Shown one piece after another: positions 1 to 5,403 of a DNA stretch of 5,501 nucleotides. The notes under the pieces were generated by a model. It was not told the origin of the DNA, did no database searches, and saw only the letters and a list, made by a program, of their open reading frames with translations. The translations under genes were made by a program, and so were the position numbers. The stretch is from an uncultured Oceanospirillaceae bacterium (GTDB lineage: Bacteria > Pseudomonadota > Gammaproteobacteria > Pseudomonadales > Balneatricaceae). Position 1 is the stretch's first letter. Every line of letters begins with the position of its first letter. The DNA lies in contig CAMIIY010000157.1 in assembly GCA_946221045.1 (NCBI GenBank), positions 1-5,501 of the forward strand. Reading direction: 5' to 3'.

Positions 1-139
1 CAGGAGTTACTTCGACATAGTGTTCAGCGATTTTCATGGCCAGATCACGGGATTCCAGCACATTCATGCCACCAAACAACACCATGGGTTTATCGTTGGC
101 AATCTCAATTCCGGCGACGGTTACGGTTTTTTGCTGCAT
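1..139 (-). CDS. kdsA: 3-deoxy-D-manno-octulosonate 8-phosphate synthase (KdsA), N-terminal part
   Basis: This is the first 46 codons of KdsA; the rest lies beyond the left edge. KdsA condenses phosphoenolpyruvate with arabinose 5-phosphate to give KDO 8-phosphate, the precursor of the KDO sugars of lipopolysaccharide inner core, in the cytosol. The visible protein begins [16 protein letters not shown] and carries the strongly conserved block [16 protein letters not shown] at residues 20-35, followed by EHYVEVTP. From memory this matches the N-terminus of E. coli KdsA ([22 protein letters not shown]) nearly residue for residue. The ATG at 139-137 aligns with the family start; only a weak purine-rich site (AGAGAGCAGG) precedes it. 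It lies 39 bases downstream of the PilZ-like gene on the same strand, with no terminator between them, so cotranscription is likely. The usual gammaproteobacterial neighbour pyrG is not directly upstream, which leaves open a rearranged locus or a second kdsA copy. Confidence 0.95.
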   Translation of the reverse strand, partial: MQQKTVTVAGIEIANDKPMVLFGGMNVLESRDLAMKIAEHYVEVTP

Positions 140-178
140 CGTAAGCCTGCTCTCTTTTTGCAGATCAGAAAGCCGCTA

Positions 179-595
179 TTATACGTTATCGACAGGGAAA
201 AGGGCGGCATATTTGGCCACCCATTCCAGCGCAGCCTCATGCTCGTTCAGATGGCGGCCCTCGTCTTGCCGCACGGCTTCCCGGTAGCGGTGAATATAAC
301 AGAGCTGCTCCAGCATCCGGATACGCATCACACTTTCAGGCTGAGTGAAGGTAACGGTGATCTCATAGCCGTCCTGATCGGCATGACAGCCTGACACCTG
401 TCCTGTTACTTCCGATCCGGCTTCAATCAGCGGAATACTGATACCCACGTTGCTGCCAACTGTATAGGGTTCTGTACTGTGGCAGAGCAATTTGAGGTTG
501 GAAGCGCCGGGTTCAGGGAGAGAGGGTGGTGACATCGGCTGAAGCACGATGGGAATTTCGTTCGGGTGAAGAATGTAGACCTGTAGACTGCCCAT
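179..595 (-). CDS. PilZ-like domain protein with degenerate c-di-GMP motifs
   Basis: A 138-residue cytosolic protein with no signal peptide or membrane segment. It resembles a short PilZ family found in pseudomonads and relatives: an N-terminal strand around HPNEIPI (10-16), a beta-barrel-like middle with GSNVGISIPLIEAGSEVTGQV (47-67) and GYEITVTF (76-83), then a helical tail with MLEQLCYIHRYRE (94-106) and EAALEWVAKYAALFP (120-134). In c-di-GMP-binding PilZ proteins an RxxxR motif precedes the barrel and a D/NxSxxG motif follows. Here the first is replaced by ILHPN (8-12), without arginines, and the second by NLKLLC (33-38), without serine or glycine. I infer that it has probably lost c-di-GMP binding or acts as a protein-interaction adaptor. 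The start at 595 has an AGGA site about nine bases upstream. kdsA follows after 39 bases. The family assignment is by remembered resemblance, so it is less certain than the reading frame. Confidence 0.72.
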   Translation of the reverse strand: MGSLQVYILHPNEIPIVLQPMSPPSLPEPGASNLKLLCHSTEPYTVGSNVGISIPLIEAGSEVTGQVSGCHADQDGYEITVTFTQPESVMRIRMLEQLCYIHRYREAVRQDEGRHLNEHEAALEWVAKYAALFPVDNV

Positions 596-623
596 GACGG
601 ATGTCCTGTGTCTGTCTTGCTTA

Positions 624-651
624 ACAATGTTAGCGGCCAGCGCGACATTGT
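624..651. repeat. Inverted repeat ACAATGT-N14-ACATTGT, possible operator
   Basis: Perfect 7-base arms lie at 624-630 and 645-651, with centres 21 bases apart, about two helical turns. They coincide with the candidate promoter of the minus-strand PilZ-like gene. The geometry would suit a dimeric repressor, but I do not recognise the motif and the arms could occur by chance. Confidence 0.3.
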
Positions 652-654
652 CTT
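627..654 (-). promoter_or_regulatory. Possible promoter of the PilZ-like gene
   Basis: On the minus strand AAGACA (654-649) and TAACAT (632-627) are separated by 16 bases and point toward the PilZ-like start at 595. The match to the sigma-70 consensus is moderate. The element overlaps a 7-base inverted repeat (624-651). No better promoter was seen on this strand between 596 and 720. Confidence 0.25.
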
Positions 655-721
655 TACACTTTAACTGTAGTTGAAATTCTGTCTTACATTTTCTTCTACG
701 TAGTTAGACCCTAGTCGTATC

Positions 722-761
722 ACCTCAGCTCAGTGAGGTATCCTGTCACTTTACACTGAGC
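722..761 (+). promoter_or_regulatory. Overlapping inverted repeats before the HugZ-like gene
   Basis: Two perfect inverted repeats share a central segment. ACCTCA (722-727) can pair with TGAGGT (734-739) across a 6-base loop. GCTCAGTG (728-735) can pair with CACTGAGC (754-761) across an 18-base loop. In RNA these pairings exclude each other, because 734-735 belongs to both and 728-733 is the loop of the first. The longer one ends only six bases before the GGGAG ribosome site (768-772). This could be a leader switch or a compound DNA operator. No convincing sigma-70 promoter was found upstream, so where transcription starts is unknown. Confidence 0.4.
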
Positions 762-779
762 ATGAACGGGAGTGGCTGT

Positions 780-1316
780 ATGGCGGATGAACAGAACACA
801 CTGGCACAACTGGCAGCTGACTGTGAAGCGCTGCAGAACAGCTTTCAGACACTGTTGCTTTCTACCTTGTCTGAGCAACAGAGTCCTGAAATCAGTTATG
901 CCCCCTACTGGCGAGATGCCTCCGGATGCTTCTGGGTTTTTATCAGTGAACTGGCTGGTCATTGTCGCAACCTGATGCTGCATCCAGCGGCCTCGGTCAT
1001 GTTTATCCGGGATGAAACCCAGTGCAGTAATTTGTTTGCCCGGGAGCGTCTGACCTACCGCTGTGAAGTGACGGAAACTGCCCGCAGTGCAGAGGAGTTT
1101 GAATCAGTACTGCAGCAGATGGAGTTACGTTTGGGCAAAATGATAGGAATGCTGAAAACACTGGCGGACTTCAGGCTGTTTTGTTTACGTCCGGTCAGGG
1201 GAACTTATGTGGTGGGATTTGGCCGGGCCTATGAGGTAGACCCGGTTAGCGGTGCGCTCAGTCATATAGATGAGCAGCGCCTGAAAACACGGCAGCCAGG
1301 GGAGGGCGGTGTTTAA
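780..1316 (+). CDS. HugZ/HutZ-like pyridoxamine 5'-phosphate oxidase-fold protein (putative heme utilization)
   Basis: The 178-residue product resembles the HugZ/HutZ branch of the split-barrel (pyridoxamine-phosphate oxidase-like) fold; related proteins bind and help break down heme in the cytosol. Family-like features are ISYAPYW near 38-44, FWVFISELAGHCRNL (51-65), the HPAASVMFI strand (68-76), and the C-terminal LADFRLFCLRPVRGTYVVGFGRAYEVDP (128-155). Asp130 and His162 sit roughly where HutZ has its heme-pocket Asp132 and heme ligand His170; that correspondence is inferred. Heme oxygenation itself cannot be read from the sequence. An in-frame ATG at 762 would add six residues, but the ATG at 780 has GGGAG seven bases upstream and is preferred. 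The gene stands alone, with no heme transporter or TonB gene in view. Its stop overlaps that of the convergent DUF2788 gene. A general flavin- or heme-binding split-barrel protein is the main alternative. Confidence 0.75.
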   Translation: MADEQNTLAQLAADCEALQNSFQTLLLSTLSEQQSPEISYAPYWRDASGCFWVFISELAGHCRNLMLHPAASVMFIRDETQCSNLFARERLTYRCEVTETARSAEEFESVLQQMELRLGKMIGMLKTLADFRLFCLRPVRGTYVVGFGRAYEVDPVSGALSHIDEQRLKTRQPGEGGV

Positions 1317-1522
1317 ACGCTGCCGCCACCGATCATTTCAACAACCACGGTTTTAACCAAGAAGGCAGCCAGACCCAGGCCCAGAGCGAAGAACAGAATA
1401 AACGTGCCGAAACGTCCGGCTTTCGATTTTTTTGCCAGATCGTAGATGATGAAAAAAATGAAGCTGGCAAAAATGATCAGGCCAACATTCAGAGCGATGG
1501 CTTCCATCTCGGCTAAACGCAT
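1313..1522 (-). CDS. DUF2788-family small inner-membrane protein
   Basis: A 69-residue hydrophobic protein of unknown function matching the DUF2788 family as I remember it, including normal length. Two membrane segments are visible, about residues 11-27 (LNVGLIIFASFIFFIIY) and 40-61 (TFILFFALGLGLAAFLVKTVVV). They are joined by the basic loop DLAKKSKAGRFG (28-39), which is the family signature. By the positive-inside rule the loop faces the cytoplasm and both termini face the periplasm. The ATG at 1522 has GGAG eight bases upstream, which favours it over the internal ATG five codons later. A candidate promoter is TTTACA (1605-1600), 16 bases, TATATC (1583-1578). It is divergent from the nrd operon across 394 bases and its 3' end overlaps the HugZ-like gene by four bases. 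The sequence gives no basis for assigning a function. Confidence 0.8.
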   Translation of the reverse strand: MRLAEMEAIALNVGLIIFASFIFFIIYDLAKKSKAGRFGTFILFFALGLGLAAFLVKTVVVEMIGGGSV

Positions 1523-1577
1523 CAGTTGCTCTCCACAGGTTAACAGAGGCGCAAATTTTACCCGATCTTTTGGGTCA

Positions 1578-1605
1578 GATATAGGCCTTCAGAGCAGGTT
1601 GTAAA
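1578..1605 (-). promoter_or_regulatory. Candidate promoter of the DUF2788 gene
   Basis: On the minus strand TTTACA (1605-1600) and TATATC (1583-1578) are spaced 16 bases apart. They would start transcription about 50 bases ahead of the ATG at 1522. The -35 match is five of six and the -10 match four of six. Confidence 0.4.
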
Positions 1606-1720
1606 TTTAGTGATCAACCCGTAAAAAAAAATTTTTCAGTTGAATAAAACACAGTGCTTTGCCGACCGCGCTGAAACCCGCATGAGCTGGGAGATTGGTG
1701 TTTTTTTCAGGGTTTGCTTG

Positions 1721-1742
1721 TCGTAATTTTTTTGAAAAATCA
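1721..1742 (+). promoter_or_regulatory. UP-like A/T element upstream of the nrdA promoter
   Basis: The A/T-rich block here ends four bases before the -35 hexamer at 1747. It fits the general pattern of an UP element (A/T run, T run, gap, AAA), the site bound by the RNA polymerase alpha-subunit C-terminal domains. The fit is by eye only. Confidence 0.35.
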
Positions 1743-1746
1743 AGAG

Positions 1747-1774
1747 TTGCAATAAAGGGCCAGATAACTATATT
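1747..1774 (+). promoter_or_regulatory. nrdA: Candidate sigma-70 promoter of the nrd operon
   Basis: TTGCAA (1747-1752) and TATATT (1769-1774) are separated by 16 bases, each close to consensus. Transcription would begin near 1781, giving a leader of about 136 bases. The -10 hexamer lies inside the first NrdR box, so bound repressor would block polymerase. A weaker alternative is TTGTGT (1775-1780) with TACTAT (1797-1802), whose -10 overlaps the second box. Confidence 0.55.
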
Positions 1775-1780
1775 TTGTGT
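1765..1780 (+). promoter_or_regulatory. NrdR box 1
   Basis: TAACTATATTTTGTGT agrees at 14 of 16 positions with the remembered NrdR consensus ACACWATATWTWGTGT. NrdR is the zinc-ribbon/ATP-cone repressor of ribonucleotide reductase operons. The box covers the candidate -10 hexamer of nrdA. Confidence 0.85.
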
Positions 1781-1795
1781 CTTACAGGGGTGCGA

Positions 1796-1811
1796 ATACT
1801 ATATGTTGTGT
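1796..1811 (+). promoter_or_regulatory. NrdR box 2
   Basis: ATACTATATGTTGTGT agrees at 14 of 16 positions with the NrdR consensus. It begins 31 bases after box 1, with 15 bases between boxes. This places both on about the same helical face, which is the usual paired arrangement for cooperative NrdR binding. Confidence 0.85.
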
Positions 1812-1815
1812 ATTT

Positions 1816-1845
1816 GTGGTCTAGAGAGTAGAGAGCCGTGACCAC
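1816..1845 (+). other. nrdA leader hairpin with tandem TAGAGAG repeat in the loop
   Basis: GTGGTC (1816-1821) pairs perfectly with GACCAC (1840-1845). The 18-base loop contains two exact tandem copies of TAGAGAG (1822-1828 and 1829-1835). It falls in the inferred untranslated leader, about 70 bases before the nrdA start. No function is known to me; a single 6-base stem may be chance. Confidence 0.35.
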
Positions 1846-1916
1846 CCTTTTGTCCGATTTGTAGCCTTTGGCAGGGGCGCGGCACTGAATAATAACACCT
1901 TGGGCTGGGAAGACTG

Positions 1917-4178
1917 ATGCAGCAAGAATTGATGGTTACCAAGCGGGACGGACGGCAGGAAAAGCTGGACCTGGAAAAGATTCACAAAGTGGTCATCTGG
2001 GCAGCCGAAGGACTCGATGCAGTATCACCATCAGAAGTAGAGTTAAAAGCCCATCTGCAGTTTTTCGAAGGCATGCGTACCTTCGATATTCATGAGACGC
2101 TGATTAAGTCTGCAGCCGACCTGATTTCTGAAACCGCACCCGATTATCAATACCTCTCTGCCCGGCTGGCGATTTTTCACCTGCGCAAACGTGCCTTCGG
2201 TAGTTTTGAGCCGCCGCACATCTATGAACATGTACAGAAGCAGGTTGAAGCCGGTCGTTATGACAAACACCTGCTGGAAGATTACAGCGAAGCCGATTGG
2301 GATGTACTGAACGGCTATCTCGAACACAAACGGGATATGAACTTCTCCTACGCGGCAGTTAAGCAACTGGAAGGTAAATACCTGGTGCAGAACCGTGTTA
2401 CCGGTGAGGTATTTGAAAGCCCGCAGATTCTGTACATGCTGGTTGCTGCCTGTTTGTTTGCCAACTATCCGCAGGATACCCGTCTGGAGTACGTGAAGCG
2501 TTTCTATGATGCGACTTCACTGTTCAAGTTGTCGCTGCCAACGCCGATCATGGCCGGCGTACGTACGCCAACCCGTCAGTTCAGCTCCTGTGTATTGATT
2601 GAGTGTGGCGACAGCCTGGACTCGATCAATGCCACCGCGGCCTCTATCGTTAAGTATGTATCCCAGCGTGCCGGTATCGGTATTAACGCGGGTCGCATCC
2701 GTGCACTGGGCAGCCCGATCCGTAACGGTGAAGCGTTCCACACCGGCTGTATCCCGTTCTACAAACATTTCCAGACCGCCGTTAAATCCTGCTCTCAGGG
2801 CGGTGTGCGCGGTGGTGCTGCAACCCTGTTCTACCCCATCTGGCATCTGGAAGTTGAATCCCTGCTGGTGCTGAAAAACAACCGCGGTGTGGAAGAGAAC
2901 CGTGTCCGTCATCTGGACTACGGTGTGCAGATCAACAAGCTGATGTACACCCGGATGATCAAGGGTGAGAACATCACGCTGTTCAGCCCGCACGAAGTGC
3001 CGGGCCTGTATGATGCTTTCTTTGCGGATCAGGACGAGTTTGAACGTCTGTACGTCAAGTACGAACAGGATCCGAATATTCGCAAACAGACCATCAAGGC
3101 GGTGGAACTGTTTGGCATTCTGGCGGCAGAGCGTGCTCAGACTGGCCGTATCTACATTCAGAACGTTGATCACTGTAATACCCACAGCCCGTTCAACCCT
3201 GAATTTGCTCCGGTAAAACAGTCCAACCTCTGTCTGGAGATTGCGCTGCCAACCAAACCATTGAACGATGTGAATGACCCTGAAGGTGAAATCGCGCTCT
3301 GTACCCTGAGTGCATTTAACCTGGGTGCTATTCAAAATCTGGATGAGCTGGACAACCTGTCAGACCTGATTGTCCGTGCGCTGGACAGCCTGCTGGATTA
3401 TCAGGACTACCCGATTCCGGCTGCCCATACGTCTACCATGAACCGTCGCCCGCTGGGTGTGGGTGTCACCAACTTTGCCTACTACCTGGCGAAGAATGGC
3501 GTTAAATACAGCGATGGCTCTGCCAACGGTCTGGTACACAAAACCTTTGAAGCGATTCAGTACTTCCTGCTGAAAGCTTCGAATCAGTTGGCCAAAGAGC
3601 AGGGTGCCTGTCCGAAATTTAACGAAACCACTTACGCGAAAGGCATTCTGCCGATTGATACCTACAAGCGTGAAGTGGATGAATTCTGCGATGAACCGCT
3701 GCATTACTTCTGGGAAACCCTGCGTGAGGATATCCGTGAGTTTGGTCTGCGGAACAGTACACTGACCGCGCTGATGCCATGTGAAACCTCATCCCAGATC
3801 ACCAACTCCACGAATGGTATTGAGCCGCCACGTGGTTTTGTATCGGTTAAGGCCAGTAAAGACGGTGTGATGAAGCAGGTAGTACCTGAATACACTGAAC
3901 TGAAGCAGCAGTATGAGCTGCTCTGGACCATTCCGAACAACACCGGTTACCTGCAGTTGGTGGGTATCATGCAGAAGTTTGTTGACCAGTCGATTTCTGC
4001 CAACACCAATTACGATCCGGCTAAATTCCCGAATGACAAAGTGCCGATGAAGCAGCTGCTGCAGGATCTGTTGACGGCCTATAAGTACGGTGTGAAAACC
4101 CTGTATTACCATAACACCCGGGACGGTGCGTCTGATCAGGCCGATGAGGGTTGTGAAGGCGGTGCCTGCAAACTGTAA
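1917..4178 (+). CDS. nrdA: Class Ia ribonucleoside-diphosphate reductase, alpha (large) subunit NrdA
   Basis: NrdA (753 residues) reduces ribonucleoside diphosphates to deoxyribonucleoside diphosphates in the cytosol, using a radical from NrdB. An N-terminal ATP-cone (about 5-95) sets overall activity by ATP/dATP; Lys9, Lys21 and His59 of the E. coli site are present. The ten-stranded barrel follows. All catalytic residues fall at E. coli numbers: Cys225 and Cys462 (redox pair), Cys439 (thiyl radical), Asn437 and Glu441, Tyr730-Tyr731 (radical transfer). Asp232 of the specificity-site region is also kept. The C-terminal reducing pair is Cys746/Cys751 in GCEGGACKL; the linker before it is eight residues shorter than in E. 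coli, which accounts for 753 versus 761 residues. The start aligns with E. coli (MNQNLLVTKRDG) and has GGGA six bases upstream. Transcription is probably NrdR-repressed. nrdB follows after 81 bases. Confidence 0.99.
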   Translation: MQQELMVTKRDGRQEKLDLEKIHKVVIWAAEGLDAVSPSEVELKAHLQFFEGMRTFDIHETLIKSAADLISETAPDYQYLSARLAIFHLRKRAFGSFEPPHIYEHVQKQVEAGRYDKHLLEDYSEADWDVLNGYLEHKRDMNFSYAAVKQLEGKYLVQNRVTGEVFESPQILYMLVAACLFANYPQDTRLEYVKRFYDATSLFKLSLPTPIMAGVRTPTRQFSSCVLIECGDSLDSINATAASIVKYVSQRAGIGINAGRIRALGSPIRNGEAFHTGCIPFYKHFQTAVKSCSQGGVRGGAATLFYPIWHLEVESLLVLKNNRGVEENRVRHLDYGVQINKLMYTRMIKGENITLFSPHEVPGLYDAFFADQDEFERLYVKYEQDPNIRKQTIKAVELFGILAAERAQTGRIYIQNVDHCNTHSPFNPEFAPVKQSNLCLEIALPTKPLNDVNDPEGEIALCTLSAFNLGAIQNLDELDNLSDLIVRALDSLLDYQDYPIPAAHTSTMNRRPLGVGVTNFAYYLAKNGVKYSDGSANGLVHKTFEAIQYFLLKASNQLAKEQGACPKFNETTYAKGILPIDTYKREVDEFCDEPLHYFWETLREDIREFGLRNSTLTALMPCETSSQITNSTNGIEPPRGFVSVKASKDGVMKQVVPEYTELKQQYELLWTIPNNTGYLQLVGIMQKFVDQSISANTNYDPAKFPNDKVPMKQLLQDLLTAYKYGVKTLYYHNTRDGASDQADEGCEGGACKL

Positions 4179-4201
4179 GGCACCTGCACAAGGGATTTAA
4201 G

Positions 4202-4220
4202 GGCCCGCCACTGGCGGGCT
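4202..4220 (+). other. GC-rich hairpin between nrdA and nrdB
   Basis: GCCCGCC (4203-4209), loop ACT, GGCGGGC (4213-4219): a perfect 7-base-pair stem, extendable by a G-U pair (4202/4220). No T-run follows, so it is not a classical intrinsic terminator. It may be an RNA-stabilising or processing element, or a partial attenuator that sets the NrdA to NrdB ratio. It ends 40 bases before the nrdB ATG. Confidence 0.7.
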
Positions 4221-4259
4221 GAACAAGGTTTTCAGATTGTTTCAGGAAAAACAGCCCGC

Positions 4260-5390
4260 ATGAGTTACAGCACGTTTAGCCACAGTGCCCATGATGCCAC
4301 CAAAGAGCCGATGTTTTTTGGCCGCAGCGTCAACGTAGCCCGTTACGACAAACAGAAATATCCCATCTTCGAAAAGCTGATTGAAAAGCAGCTTTCTTTC
4401 TTCTGGCGTCCGGAAGAGGTGGACCTGTCTACGGACCGCAAAGACTTCCTGAAAATGCCGGCGCATGAGAAGCATATCTTCCTCAGCAATCTGAAATATC
4501 AGACGCTGCTTGATTCCGTGCAGGGTCGCTCGCCCAATATTGCATTTTTGCCGGTGGTGTCTTTGCCGGAGCTGGAAACCTGGTTTGAAACCTGGGCCTT
4601 CAGCGAAACCATTCATAGCCGCTCCTACACCCATATAATCCGTAACATCATCACTGAACCCTCAGAGGTGTTTGACCAGATCGTGACCAACCCGGAGATC
4701 ATTCGCCGGGCGGACTCTGTCACCAAACTCTATGACGAGTTTATCGAGCTGTCGGGCGTCTATCAGATTCACGGTGAAGGTCTGCATACGGTGGGTGGCA
4801 AACAGTACGATACCAGCCTGCGTAACCTGAAACGGAAACTGTATCTGACCCTGGTTTCCATTAACGTGCTGGAAGCGATCCGTTTCTACGTCAGTTTTGC
4901 CTGCTCTTTTGCCTTTGCAGAGCGGGCCATCATGGAAGGCAATGCCAAGATCATCAAACTCATTGCCCGGGATGAGGCGCTGCATCTGACCGGTACCCAG
5001 CATATGCTGAATATCATGTCCTCCGGTGCGGATGACCCTGAGTTTAAGGAGATCGCAGCGGAGTGTCAGGAAGAGGTCTACCGTATCTTCCGTGAAGCAG
5101 CGCAGCAGGAAAAAGACTGGGCTCAGTACCTGTTCCGTGATGGTTCCATGATCGGTCTTAACGCCAAAATTCTCTCGGATTACGTGGAATACATCACGAA
5201 CGTGCGGATCAAGGCGCTGGGTTTGCAGGAGGTGTTCCCGCCATGTCAGAACCCGTTGCCGTGGATGAATGCCTGGCTGATCAGTGACAATGTACAGGTT
5301 GCACCGCAGGAAGCTGAAATCAGTTCCTATCTGGTGGGCCAGATCGATAATGAAGTGGCAGACAGTGACTTCGACGGTTTCGATCTCTAA
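4260..5390 (+). CDS. nrdB: Class Ia ribonucleoside-diphosphate reductase, beta (small) subunit NrdB
   Basis: NrdB (376 residues, the same length as E. coli) is the ferritin-like helical subunit that stores the diferric-tyrosyl radical and passes it to NrdA. Counting the initiator Met, the iron ligands are Asp85, Glu116, His119, Glu205, Glu239 and His242, and the radical is on Tyr123 ([11 protein letters not shown]). These are E. coli Asp84, Glu115, His118, Glu204, Glu238, His241 and Tyr122. Asp238 and the tail Tyr of SSYLVGQID, both on the radical path, are also present. The C-terminus [12 protein letters not shown] ends in Phe-x-Leu like E. coli and should dock NrdA. The iron-only tyrosyl form (Ia) is favoured over manganese class Ib by overall likeness and by the ferredoxin downstream. 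The AGGA site is 12 bases before the ATG, a rather long spacing, but MSYSTFS aligns with the family start. The stop codon overlaps the ribosome site of the next gene. Confidence 0.99.
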   Translation: MSYSTFSHSAHDATKEPMFFGRSVNVARYDKQKYPIFEKLIEKQLSFFWRPEEVDLSTDRKDFLKMPAHEKHIFLSNLKYQTLLDSVQGRSPNIAFLPVVSLPELETWFETWAFSETIHSRSYTHIIRNIITEPSEVFDQIVTNPEIIRRADSVTKLYDEFIELSGVYQIHGEGLHTVGGKQYDTSLRNLKRKLYLTLVSINVLEAIRFYVSFACSFAFAERAIMEGNAKIIKLIARDEALHLTGTQHMLNIMSSGADDPEFKEIAAECQEEVYRIFREAAQQEKDWAQYLFRDGSMIGLNAKILSDYVEYITNVRIKALGLQEVFPPCQNPLPWMNAWLISDNVQVAPQEAEISSYLVGQIDNEVADSDFDGFDL

Positions 5391-5403
5391 GGAGTTAACA
5401 GGG

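Larger units (their letters stand above)
1523..1916. other. Intergenic regulatory region between the DUF2788 gene and nrdA
   Basis: This 394-base AT-rich stretch contains no convincing gene. From left to right it holds the DUF2788 ribosome site and promoter (to 1605), an A9T5 tract (1623-1636), a T7 tract (1701-1707), an ATTTTT/AAAAAT inverted repeat (1726-1740), the nrdA promoter with two NrdR boxes (1747-1811), and a nrdA leader with a hairpin around a tandem repeat (1816-1845). Two very short frames starting at 1682 and 1803 lack ribosome sites. Confidence 0.8.

Noticed and set aside
20..394. Plus-strand frame across the kdsA start and the PilZ-like gene
   Set aside because: It overlaps two better-supported minus-strand genes and shows no recognisable domain or ribosome site.
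671..699. TTGAAA (671-676) as a -35 for the HugZ-like gene
   Set aside because: At a 17-base spacing the -10 would be TTCTAC, a poor match; no better partner exists at 16-18 bases.
696..703. Palindrome CTACGTAG upstream of the HugZ-like gene
   Set aside because: An isolated 8-base palindrome with no second copy nearby; expected by chance at this scale.
1529..1537. DnaA-box-like TGTGGAGAG on the minus strand; also TGTGTATTT at 1807-1815
   Set aside because: Each matches only 7 of 9 positions of the DnaA consensus. The first overlaps the DUF2788 ribosome site and the second overlaps NrdR box 2.
1623..1636. A9T5 tract as an intrinsic terminator
   Set aside because: No GC-rich stem is adjacent on either strand, and no gene on either strand ends near it.
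1682..1726. Short frame MSWEIGVFFRVCLS in the intergenic region
   Set aside because: It has no Shine-Dalgarno sequence and lies upstream of the inferred nrdA promoter. The following A/T inverted repeat is better explained as promoter-upstream DNA.
1803..1841. Short frame MLCICGLESREP in the nrdA leader
   Set aside because: No ribosome site precedes its ATG, which lies inside NrdR box 2. Twelve codons this close to the inferred transcription start are not convincing as a leader peptide.
2517..3335. Long open frame (272 codons) on the minus strand inside nrdA
   Set aside because: It is the antisense shadow of a GC-balanced, highly conserved gene; the translated product resembles no family I know, whereas the sense frame is unambiguous NrdA.
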